Assembly (NCBI GenBank): GCA_016795465.1
Contig: JAEUHK010000127.1
Location: 186,001-250,000, forward strand
From: Verrucomicrobiaceae bacterium
GTDB lineage: Bacteria > Verrucomicrobiota > Verrucomicrobiia > Verrucomicrobiales > Verrucomicrobiaceae
DNA: 64,000 nt
Reading direction: 5' to 3'
The notes beneath the pieces are model-generated. The model searched no databases and was not told where the DNA came from. It saw only the letters and a program-made list of their open reading frames with translations. A program made the position numbers and the translations under genes. Shown here one piece after another: positions 16,922 through 24,280 of this stretch (its first letter is position 1; every line of letters begins with the position of its first letter).

Positions 16922-17776
16922 ATGCCCACCGAGCCTCTCCTGAACATCCGCGATCTAAGAATCGAGTTCCGTCGTCACGACGCGGAGCCGACGCAGGCGG
17001 TGAAGGGCATTGATCTGACTTTGCAGCCCGGCGAGTCGCTGGCGCTCGTCGGTGAAAGCGGCAGCGGCAAGAGCGCGACGGCTTTGGCGCTCGCTAGACT
17101 GCTGCCGGAACCTCCGGCGACGATTCGCGCGGCGGAGATGAAGCTCGCGGGGCATGACGTGCTCAGTTTGAAGCCGGATGAGCTGCGCAAAATTCGCGGC
17201 AAGGAGATCGCCTACATCTTCCAGGAGCCGACGACATCGCTGAATCCCGTGCTCACGATCCGCACGCAGATCGGCGAAGCGCTCGCACTGCATCGTCCAG
17301 ATGTCGCCAAAGCGGATCGCGATGCAGAGATCGTTCGCTGGCTGGACAAGGTGGGCATCGTGCAGCCGGAGAAGCGTCTCCGCGCCTATCCGCACGAGCT
17401 CAGCGGCGGCATGCAGCAGCGCGTGATGATCGCGATGGCCCTCTGCTGCCAGCCAAAGCTGCTCATCGCCGACGAACCGACCACCGCGCTCGATGTGACC
17501 ATTCAAAAGCAGATCATGGACCTGCTCGCCGACCTGCGAAAAGAGCTGGGCATGAGCATCATCCTCATCACGCACAACCTCGGCATCATCCGCAGCGTGG
17601 CAGATCGCGTCGCGGTGATGTTTCGAGGTCAAATCGTCGAGACGGGCCCGGTGGACGAGATTTTGAAGAATCCGCAGCACGCCTACACGAAGGCCCTTTT
17701 GCACTGTGTGCCGCGCATGGGCCCGAAGCAGCCGCGATTGCACGCGATTGATTATGAGCTGCTCAAATCGGCCTGA
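16922..17776 (+). CDS. peptide ABC transporter ATP-binding protein (DppD/OppD type)
   Basis: A 284-residue ABC ATPase with every motif intact: Walker A G-E-S-G-S-G-K-S-A (near 42-50), Q-loop Y-I-F-Q-E-P-T-T-S-L-N-P, signature L-S-G-G-M-Q-Q-R, Walker B L-L-I-A-D-E-P-T-T-A-L-D and H-loop I-T-H-N. The T-S-L-N-P after the Q-loop is diagnostic for the dipeptide/oligopeptide class. It is shorter than most DppD proteins (about 320), and the C-terminal Fe-S cysteine cluster found in many of them is absent. A second ATPase (DppF) is not encoded here, so it may act as a homodimer. Its 3' end overlaps the convergent mobA by 25 bp. Confidence 0.9.
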   Translation: MPTEPLLNIRDLRIEFRRHDAEPTQAVKGIDLTLQPGESLALVGESGSGKSATALALARLLPEPPATIRAAEMKLAGHDVLSLKPDELRKIRGKEIAYIFQEPTTSLNPVLTIRTQIGEALALHRPDVAKADRDAEIVRWLDKVGIVQPEKRLRAYPHELSGGMQQRVMIAMALCCQPKLLIADEPTTALDVTIQKQIMDLLADLRKELGMSIILITHNLGIIRSVADRVAVMFRGQIVETGPVDEILKNPQHAYTKALLHCVPRMGPKQPRLHAIDYELLKSA

Positions 17777-18291
17777 GTGTTGGCATTCCGGAAAAAGAGC
17801 TCGTCTTCGAAAGAGAGGTCATGAATGGCCGGCGTGGCTTTTTCGATGACGCGTTGCAACGCGAGCTGTTTTTGCCGCAAAGCCTCTTGAAGCACTGGAA
17901 GCATCGCGGGCTCGTAAACGGCACACAAAGCCTCATAGCCATGCGGACCGCGGAAGAAGCCGCCAGGCAGGATGCGATCACGGAGGAACTCGACGGTCAT
18001 CCATGGCATATCGACGGCGAGGACGAGGAGTGGTGTTTGGACGAGTTCGAGGCATCGCGTGATGGCCCCGAGAGGGCCGTCATTGGCGTCAATCGGGTCA
18101 AAGACCCTCTCGGCATCACTCACGATGTTTTGCTCTGCCCTACAGGAGATCAAAAGACGCTCGGGGCCGAGTTGTTGGAGTTTTTCGAGCTGGACCTGCC
18201 AGAGCGGGCGGCCATTCCAGTCGATGAAGGCCTTGTCACGGCCCATCCGGGTGGATTTGCCGCCGCAGAGCAAAACAGCGGCGAAACTCAT
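17752..18291 (-). CDS. mobA: molybdenum cofactor guanylyltransferase MobA
   Basis: A 179-residue nucleotidyltransferase that attaches GMP to molybdopterin to make the guanine-dinucleotide cofactor. It begins with the family's loop L-L-C-G-G-K-S-T-R-M-G-R-D-K and carries the metal-binding D in L-A-V-D-M-P-W-M. Slightly short for MobA (about 190-200). The ATG at 18291 overlaps the stop of the MOSC gene (ATGA), so both are translated from one message. The cofactor is needed by DMSO-reductase-family enzymes, and the nasA gene in this window is the obvious client. Confidence 0.9.
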   Translation of the reverse strand: MSFAAVLLCGGKSTRMGRDKAFIDWNGRPLWQVQLEKLQQLGPERLLISCRAEQNIVSDAERVFDPIDANDGPLGAITRCLELVQTPLLVLAVDMPWMTVEFLRDRILPGGFFRGPHGYEALCAVYEPAMLPVLQEALRQKQLALQRVIEKATPAIHDLSFEDELFFRNANTQADLSSS

Positions 18292-18743
18292 GACACGCGG
18301 AGGATGCCGTCGGTGAGGATTTTGGCGCGGAGACCGCCGTGGCCTTTGAGGGCTTCTTCCGCGCCTTCGGCGAAGGCTTGGTTCATCCAGTAGCATGGCG
18401 TGCTCTCTTGCGTGCCGAGAAAGCGCACGCCCTGCACCTCGAACTCGACGCCGATGAGCGTGTTGAGGTCCACACCGCGGGTGATGATGTTTCGACGGAA
18501 AACCGAGGGCGGCAGATGCGTGATGGCAAACTTTCCGCAGAGCCGCTCATACTGCTCCTCCTCGAAAAAGGTCACCTGGCCTTTGTAGTCCTCTTTCCAG
18601 CCGAAGAAGCGGTCGCCACGCAGGCCTTTGCCGGCCACGCATTCGACTTCCGGCACCTCAAGGATCGGCGCTGTGCCCGCAGGCTGACCGTGGTGGCCGT
18701 AGAAGTTGTGCTCGGGAGAGATGTAGATGTGGCGGAGGGTCAC
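18288..18743 (-). CDS. MOSC-domain protein
   Basis: A 151-residue protein matching the MOSC fold (molybdenum cofactor sulfurase C-terminal): G-K-G-L-R-G-D-R-F-F-G near residue 38, Q-V-T-F-F-E, F-R-R-N-I-I-T-R-G-V-D-L-N-T-L-I-G, and a conserved Cys within T-P-C-Y-W-M. MOSC proteins handle sulfur or oxo transfer at Mo centres. The GTG at 18743 (V-T-L-R-H-I-Y-I-S) is the likely start; longer starts read into the palindromic element at 18756-18825. It is coupled by overlap to mobA. Confidence 0.75.
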   Translation of the reverse strand: MTLRHIYISPEHNFYGHHGQPAGTAPILEVPEVECVAGKGLRGDRFFGWKEDYKGQVTFFEEEQYERLCGKFAITHLPPSVFRRNIITRGVDLNTLIGVEFEVQGVRFLGTQESTPCYWMNQAFAEGAEEALKGHGGLRAKILTDGILRVS

Positions 18744-18755
18744 GGCGGGAGGCGA

Positions 18756-18825
18756 ATGGAGTGGTGGAGTAATGGAGTATTGATTGAGCATGCGCAAACA
18801 ACACTCCAATACTCCACCACTCCAT
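18756..18825. repeat. imperfect palindrome between divergent MOSC and Gfo/Idh genes
   Basis: The left arm at 18756-18783 (ATGGAGTGGTGGAGTAATGG...) is the inverted counterpart of the right arm at 18802-18825 (...ACTCCACCACTCCAT), separated by about 18 bp. The last bases of the right arm supply the AT of the ATG start of the Gfo/Idh gene. A related half-arm occurs at 35985-36008. The element separates two divergent genes, so it must also contain or border their promoters. Confidence 0.75.
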
Positions 18826-19855
18826 GTCTTCTGAGCTCCAACCTGTCCGCATCGGCCTCATCGGCGCCGGTGGCATCGTCAAATCGCGGCACATGCCGGG
18901 CCTGCGGGCCATTCCGGGCGTGAGCATCACGAAGGTGTGCAATCGCAGCGTGGAAAGCGCGGAGGCGTTTTGCCGCGAGTTCGCGCCGGAGGCGGAAGTG
19001 GTGGCCGATTGGGGCGATGTGTGCGCGGCGGCGGATGTGGATGTCGTGTGGATCGGCGCTCATCCCTATCTCCATGCGGATGCCACGAATCTGGCGCTGG
19101 CGAACGGCAAGCATGTCTTCACGCAGGCTCGCATGGCATCGAGTCTGGCGGAGGCGCAGCTCATGTGGGAGGCCTCGATGCGTTTTCCTGAGTTGGTGAC
19201 GGCGATTTGTCCCGCGCCGCATGGCATGAAGGGCGGAGAGCTGGTGAAGAAGCTTCTCGCCGAGGGGGCGATCGGCACGCCGCATCAGGCGATGCTGCAC
19301 AGCTTCAGCGATTCATGGCTCGATCCGCAGGCACCGGCGCACTGGCGGCAGCAATCGGAGCTGAGCGGCATTCAAATCCTCACGCTGGGCATCTACACCG
19401 AGGTGCTGCAAAAGTGGCTGGGACACATCGTCGAGGTCGAGGCACGTGGAAACGTGGTCATCCCGCAGCGCGGCGAGATCGAGGTGGAGATTCCGGACTT
19501 TGTGAGCGTGCTGGCGAAGTTCCGCAGCGGGCTGGAGGCCACGATGCTCTTCAGCGGTGTGGCCGCGCATGCACCGACGGACAAGCTGTGGCTCTTCGGT
19601 TCCGAGGGCACGCTGAGTTATGACTTCGTGAGCGATGAACTCTGCCTCGGCAAACGCGGCGGCAAGCTGGAGCCGCTGACGATTCCCACCGAGCTGCAAC
19701 GCACCTGGACCGTCGAGCGTGATTTCATCGCCGCCGTGCGTGATCTGCAGGCTCCGCGGCCTTCACCGAGCTTCCTCGAAGGCATTTGCTACATGCGCGT
19801 CGTGGACGCGGTGTGGCAGGCGATGCACTCGCAAGGCGCGGCGAGGGTGGCGTGA
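18824..19855 (+). CDS. Gfo/Idh/MocA family oxidoreductase
   Basis: A 343-residue NAD(P)-dependent oxidoreductase of the glucose-fructose oxidoreductase/inositol dehydrogenase type. The Rossmann fingerprint G-L-I-G-A-G-G-I-V lies at residues 11-19, followed by the H-M-P-G-L strand-turn and V-V-W-I-G-A-H-P. The usual E-K-P catalytic motif is replaced by a T-Q-A-R-M-A stretch (H-V-F-T-Q-A-R), which is unusual: the Lys expected in many family members is an Arg here. Verrucomicrobiota carry many paralogues acting on sugars, so substrate is unknown. The start codon overlaps the end of a palindromic repeat. Confidence 0.85.
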   Translation: MSSELQPVRIGLIGAGGIVKSRHMPGLRAIPGVSITKVCNRSVESAEAFCREFAPEAEVVADWGDVCAAADVDVVWIGAHPYLHADATNLALANGKHVFTQARMASSLAEAQLMWEASMRFPELVTAICPAPHGMKGGELVKKLLAEGAIGTPHQAMLHSFSDSWLDPQAPAHWRQQSELSGIQILTLGIYTEVLQKWLGHIVEVEARGNVVIPQRGEIEVEIPDFVSVLAKFRSGLEATMLFSGVAAHAPTDKLWLFGSEGTLSYDFVSDELCLGKRGGKLEPLTIPTELQRTWTVERDFIAAVRDLQAPRPSPSFLEGICYMRVVDAVWQAMHSQGAARVA

Positions 19856-19859
19856 GGGA

Positions 19860-21152
19860 TCACGCGGCCTTTTTGCTGCCCACGGCAAGCACGCTGTTCA
19901 CGAGCTGGATGAGCGCTTCGCGTTGATAAGGCTTCGGCAAGGCGGCGGCGAAGCCGTAAGCAGCGCTGTCCTTCATCACGGGGTCATCACGATAGCCGGA
20001 GGAGACGATGGCGAGGATCTGCGGATCGACGCGGCGCAGGTGCATCATGGTTTCACGACCGCACATGCCATCGGGAATGGTGAGGTCGAGGATGACAAGG
20101 TCATACGGCCGGCCTTTTTGCATCGCTTCTTGATACAGGCGGAGCGTCTCCTTGCCGTCGCCGGTCTCGTGTACCTCGTATTTGGCCCACTCGAGCGTGC
20201 GGCGGAGCAGGTCGCGCACGAGGAGGTCGTCTTCGAGCAGCAGGATGCGCTGCGTGCCGGGTCTCGGCGTGGCGGCGGGAGCTGCGGGCTGGAGCGGCTG
20301 GCTGGGTGGCTGCACTAAAATGGCTTCAAGAGCACGACGCATGTCGGTGATGCTTTGATAGCGCTGGGCACGGTCCTGCAGCATTGCCTTGGTCAAAATG
20401 CCGTCGATGCGGGCATCGAGGCCGGGGCGGAGTTGCGAGGGCGGCAGCCAGGAGCCGCGTGGCAGCGCGCCGGTGAGCATTTGATACGCCATGACACCGA
20501 CGGCGTAGATGTCGGCTCGATGATCCACCTCGCGATGCATGTCGTATTGCTCGGGAGAGGCATACTCGGGCGTGCCCATGACCATGTGCGTCTCGGTGAC
20601 CATGGTGGGCGCTTTGACGAAATTCTTCGCGAGGCCGAAATCGGTCACTTTCACCTCGCCCTGGCGGGTGAGCATGATGTTCGCGGGTTTGATATCGCGA
20701 TGCACGATGCCCTTCGAGTGGGCATATTCGAGGGCCTGGCAGATCTGCGGGATGAGCTGGATGGCCAGATCAGTGGTCATGCGGCCTTGGCGCATGATTT
20801 CGCCCATGTCCATGCCATCGACGAACTCCATGACGAAGTAGAGGAACTCGCTGCCAAGGTGGCCGTAGTCGTAAATGGCGACAATGTTGGGATGGCTGAG
20901 CTGCGCCATCGCCTTGGCCTCGCGGCGAAAACGGTCTTCAAAGGCGTAGTCGTAGCCATCGCTCACTCGCAGCACCTTGATGGCGACGGGCCGGCCGAGG
21001 CTGAGCTGCGTGCCGCGAAAGACCGTGCCCATGCCGCCCATGCCCACGCGAGCCTGCACTGAGTAGCGCCCCAGCGGCATCATGCGCGTGATGTCCTCCA
21101 CCGAGGGCGGTGAAGGGCGGTTGAGGACCGGGGGAGCGGCGGCGGGAGTCAT
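19860..21152 (-). CDS. Ser/Thr protein kinase with C-terminal receiver domain
   Basis: A 430-residue fusion. Residues about 28-285 form a bacterial (Hanks-type) Ser/Thr kinase: glycine loop G-M-G-G-M-G-T-V-F, catalytic Lys in V-A-I-K-V-L, H-R-D-I-K-P-A-N, D-F-G-L-A and the P-E-Y-A-S-P-E-Q activation segment. After a Pro/Ala linker comes a receiver domain (about 305-425: L-L-L-E-D-D, phospho-acceptor Asp in L-V-I-L-D-L-T, Lys in L-P-K-P-Y). No membrane helix is seen, so it is cytosolic. Pairing of a kinase with a two-component receiver in this order is uncommon. It is one candidate source of phosphothreonine for the FHA protein 4 kb away. Confidence 0.92.
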   Translation of the reverse strand: MTPAAAPPVLNRPSPPSVEDITRMMPLGRYSVQARVGMGGMGTVFRGTQLSLGRPVAIKVLRVSDGYDYAFEDRFRREAKAMAQLSHPNIVAIYDYGHLGSEFLYFVMEFVDGMDMGEIMRQGRMTTDLAIQLIPQICQALEYAHSKGIVHRDIKPANIMLTRQGEVKVTDFGLAKNFVKAPTMVTETHMVMGTPEYASPEQYDMHREVDHRADIYAVGVMAYQMLTGALPRGSWLPPSQLRPGLDARIDGILTKAMLQDRAQRYQSITDMRRALEAILVQPPSQPLQPAAPAATPRPGTQRILLLEDDLLVRDLLRRTLEWAKYEVHETGDGKETLRLYQEAMQKGRPYDLVILDLTIPDGMCGRETMMHLRRVDPQILAIVSSGYRDDPVMKDSAAYGFAAALPKPYQREALIQLVNSVLAVGSKKAA

Positions 21153-21219
21153 GAGCTGGCTGTTTCTGGCTGTGAAACCGTACTCTGCCACACGCGATGG
21201 CTTCCCGCCAAGAGTGAAA

Positions 21220-21561
21220 TCAGCCCACGGCCTTGAAATAGCCGAGATAGGCCAACGCGGCACCGACGAGGATGGCGAGCTTCACCACGGAAGGACCGCT
21301 GAGGATCTTTTTCTTCGCCAGCACCGGCAGGAAGCCAAGCACGAGCCACAGAGCGACCTTGATCCAAATCCAGAGCGGCCAGGGCCAGCTCATGCCCATC
21401 TTCGCCAGCATACCGAAACCGGACACAAAGCTGATGAGCAAACCGATGCCATGCCACATCATCGCCGACTTGGCCCGTTCAGAGGAAAGCAGTCCGCCGT
21501 AGCCGACGAAGACGAGAATGAGGCCGATGAGATGCAGGTAATGGTAAAACTGGAGGGACAT
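21220..21561 (-). CDS. small four-helix membrane protein
   Basis: A 113-residue protein with four predicted membrane helices (L-H-L-I-G-L-I-L-V-F-V-G-Y; M-W-H-G-I-G-L-L-I-S-F-V-S-G-F; W-I-W-I-K-V-A-L-W-L-V-L-G-F; V-V-K-L-A-I-L-V-G-A-A-L). The His and Trp placement recalls SirB/CopD-like small membrane proteins, but no clear family could be fixed. The ATG at 21561 starts immediately before the first helix. It lies upstream of the kinase gene on the same strand with a 67-bp gap and could share its transcript. Confidence 0.7.
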   Translation of the reverse strand: MSLQFYHYLHLIGLILVFVGYGGLLSSERAKSAMMWHGIGLLISFVSGFGMLAKMGMSWPWPLWIWIKVALWLVLGFLPVLAKKKILSGPSVVKLAILVGAALAYLGYFKAVG

Positions 21562-21663
21562 GGTCGCGGATGATGCCGCCTCCCGCCGCAGGCTCAAGCG
21601 ACAAGGCACAAAATTCACCGCATCAAACGCACGATGCACGCAGCAGGCCTGCACGCGCCGCTT

Positions 21664-23307
21664 TCACGCATTCTCAAAACGCCGCCAGTAGAGAAAGGCG
21701 ATCGGGATGTAGGCGAGGCAGTCCTTCGCCGCGTCTGCCACGCCGGCCATCGAGCGGGCATTGAGTGCTGAACACACGAGAACACCCGCGATCAAAAGAG
21801 CACAGCCAAGCGTGAACACTGCACGCAAGGCAAAGGTGCTGCGGCGTGGCTCTGTTTCGAGCGACAACTGGTCGATAAACCGCGAGGCGAGCACGAGCAG
21901 GATGACAAAGGAGAACCAGCCGCCTTCTTCGCTCAGCGGCTCATAGCCCGGCAGCCAGTCGTAGAAGGCATGCACGAGCACGATGGCCGCGAAAGTGGCG
22001 GCAAACTGCCCCGCCTCCGCGAAACGAGACCGCACCATGCGATACAGGCTGTGCGCGGTGATGGCAGTCATGGCGATGTGCATGAAATTCGCCGTGAGCA
22101 GGCGAGACATGGCCGCCGATAGACCATGCTCGGCATAATACTGCACATTCTCCTCGATGGCGAAGCCGAGCCCGACGAGGGCGCCGGTGATCAAGGCACG
22201 CCCCGGCACACGCTTCCGCAGCAGCCAGGGTAGAAAAGGCGTGAAAAGAGCCAGCTTACACACCTCCTCGCGCATGCCCACTCCGATGATGTAATACCAA
22301 AGATCGTGGGGAAACGGCCCGCCGGGCTTCAATCCCTGCACCTGCTCCTGCCAGAAGAGGATCGTGAGCGTGGGCCACACGCTGAGCACGCCCGCGAGCA
22401 AGGGCAGCAGCGGCCGCAGCCACCTCCAGGCATCCCTTTGATCATGCTGCACGAGGATGATGAACCACACGAGCCCGGCGAAGAGCGTAAAGCCGACAAG
22501 CAGCCATGGCACATTCGTGAAGTGATCCCAAAACAGCCCGCGCCATTGCAGCGGCACGTCCTGGATCAATCCGCCGGCGAGATGCTGGTCCAGCGGTTCG
22601 CAGGCCTCGATCCAGCCAGGCACGGCTCTCATCTGCCGCAGGCTCTCAATGTCCTCAGCATTGATCGCGAGACTCACTGCCAGTCGCCGTGCCTCCGCAG
22701 CCTCAGAAAAGGTCATGCCCTCACGCATCATCCACCGTGCGGCGACGGAAGCGTCCTCGACTTGCATGGCAAAACCTGCCATGAGCTCGCATGCGAGCCT
22801 TTCAGGCGGTTCACGCCGTGCGAGCTTCTCGATGCGTGATCGTGCCAGCTTTCCTTCCGGCAAGTCGGCGACGAGCGAGCCGCGGATGAAATCGAGCAGC
22901 AGTTCCTTTGTGGCACCAGCGGTATGCTTGTCGATGATCTGGCTCAGATTGCGACCGAGGATGGTGCCATTGCGTGAAAAGGCATCGAAGGCCTCGGCGG
23001 GGGGTGGCGTGTCACTTTTCACAGATCCGACGAGCACCATCATCTGCCGTCGCAACCACGCCGCGAGCCCGCGAGGATCAGGCTCGGGCATGGCGAGCAG
23101 CCTGCCATAGCCTTCCTGCAGCCCTTGCTCGACGACGGAGACCTGCGAGCCGGGCTTCTTCGGGCCTGAACGTGCGGTGACGATGAGGCTCGCGATCAGG
23201 AACCCGGCCGCGATGATCGTGCCGGTGGTGCGCAGGAGGAAGCGGCGGTTTCGCGTGAGGTAAAACACACGCGATCTCCAGCCGTGAAACATCCCCGGCT
23301 CGCTCAT
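21664..23307 (-). CDS. PrsW-family intramembrane protease-like protein with long N-terminal extension
   Basis: A 547-residue membrane protein. After a first helix near 30-48 there is a soluble region of about 190 residues, then a polytopic C-terminal half with PrsW hallmarks: R-E-E-V-C-K (E-E-x-x-K), G-F-A-I-E-E-N (F-A-x-x-E-N), H-I-A-M-T-A and V-L-V-H-A-F-Y-D. PrsW proteases in other bacteria cleave anti-sigma factors within the membrane. Typical members are 200-350 residues, so the N-terminal domain is an addition. The start at 23307 overlaps the stop of the upstream small membrane gene (ATGA), implying coupled translation. Confidence 0.8.
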   Translation of the reverse strand: MSEPGMFHGWRSRVFYLTRNRRFLLRTTGTIIAAGFLIASLIVTARSGPKKPGSQVSVVEQGLQEGYGRLLAMPEPDPRGLAAWLRRQMMVLVGSVKSDTPPPAEAFDAFSRNGTILGRNLSQIIDKHTAGATKELLLDFIRGSLVADLPEGKLARSRIEKLARREPPERLACELMAGFAMQVEDASVAARWMMREGMTFSEAAEARRLAVSLAINAEDIESLRQMRAVPGWIEACEPLDQHLAGGLIQDVPLQWRGLFWDHFTNVPWLLVGFTLFAGLVWFIILVQHDQRDAWRWLRPLLPLLAGVLSVWPTLTILFWQEQVQGLKPGGPFPHDLWYYIIGVGMREEVCKLALFTPFLPWLLRKRVPGRALITGALVGLGFAIEENVQYYAEHGLSAAMSRLLTANFMHIAMTAITAHSLYRMVRSRFAEAGQFAATFAAIVLVHAFYDWLPGYEPLSEEGGWFSFVILLVLASRFIDQLSLETEPRRSTFALRAVFTLGCALLIAGVLVCSALNARSMAGVADAAKDCLAYIPIAFLYWRRFENA

Positions 23308-23636
23308 GAGGCATTGGATCCCCCGTTGCCGCCACGCCACCAGTCGGCATCACGTTCCCAGGCTGCCTGAGTATCCTCATCACCACCCTGCGCAGCCTGC
23401 TTTTCACGGCTTTCCTCCTCGTCAGCCATCTCCATGAGCAGGCGCACATGCGGGGGGGGATTCACTGTGCGCCGCCAGATGATCCACATCAGCGTGGCAA
23501 AGCATCCGAGCAGGAAAAACAACGTGGCGAGCGTGATGACCACAAACCACTGCGCCGCCGGCACGATCTCAGAGGCCGTCATGGCATCCGCCGGACGGTC
23601 AAGCCAGGTCATGAAGGCGTGCGCGGGCTTGTGCAT
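23304..23636 (-). CDS. single-pass small membrane protein coupled to the PrsW-like gene
   Basis: A 110-residue protein with one strong membrane helix near residues 28-52 (A-Q-W-F-V-V-I-T-L-A-T-L-F-F-L-L-G-C-F), then a basic W-R-R turn and an acidic, glycine-rich tail ending in D-W-W-R-G-G-N-G-G. No family recognised. The 4-bp overlap with the protease gene suggests a partner or substrate, which is inference only. Confidence 0.6.
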   Translation of the reverse strand: MHKPAHAFMTWLDRPADAMTASEIVPAAQWFVVITLATLFFLLGCFATLMWIIWRRTVNPPPHVRLLMEMADEEESREKQAAQGGDEDTQAAWERDADWWRGGNGGSNAS

Positions 23637-23660
23637 GAGGCTGTCAGGGTTTCGATACGA

Positions 23661-24134
23661 TCACACGTCGAACACCAGACGCATCGGGATCATCTTCGAG
23701 AACTGGAAGCCGTGCTTGTTGAAGAAGGCCTGGGACTCGGCGCTGATACGGTCTGTGAGCAGCGTGATGCGTTTAAAACGTTTCTCGTGGGCAAATTGGA
23801 TGGCGTAGTCCAGCAAACGCCCGCCATAACCCTGGCGGCGGTGTTGGGGATGCACGATCACGTCTTCCATCAAGATGACCATGCCGCCCTCGGCGGTCGA
23901 GATGGTGAAAAGTAGGTTCACCATGCCGAGCACCATGTGATCGGTGCGCAGCACAAAGATGCGACCGCGATTTGGCTGCTCGAGAATCATGCGCAAACCG
24001 TGCTCCTGCTTCGCAGGGTCAGGCTTGAAGTCCTCCTCCTCCCTGAAAAGCGCCGCGAGGAGCTCCACGAGCTGCGGCATGTCTTCGAGGGTGGCCGGCT
24101 CGATGCGCGGCTCGATGGTGCTGGAGGTGGTCAT
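23661..24134 (-). CDS. GNAT family N-acetyltransferase
   Basis: A 157-residue acetyltransferase. The acetyl-CoA loop is R-R-Q-G-Y-G-G after V-I-V-H-P-Q-H, in the middle of a typical GNAT fold; it opens I-E-P-A-T-L-E-D-M-P-Q-L-V-E-L-L-A. Such proteins acetylate small amines or protein N-termini, and the substrate cannot be told. The ATG at 24134 is chosen since the family's first strand starts shortly after it. Confidence 0.85.
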   Translation of the reverse strand: MTTSSTIEPRIEPATLEDMPQLVELLAALFREEEDFKPDPAKQEHGLRMILEQPNRGRIFVLRTDHMVLGMVNLLFTISTAEGGMVILMEDVIVHPQHRRQGYGGRLLDYAIQFAHEKRFKRITLLTDRISAESQAFFNKHGFQFSKMIPMRLVFDV

Positions 24135-24280
24135 GAAATGGGCTGGATGAACCGTGAGAATAGCGGGGTGCCTGCCAGTGTCACAATTTTTTCCGGCCTC
24201 GCACACAACGACCACGGAGCGGCGGCGTTCCATGCCATGAACAGCCGACCTCCCACGGCTTTAGCAACCTCACTCAAGCC

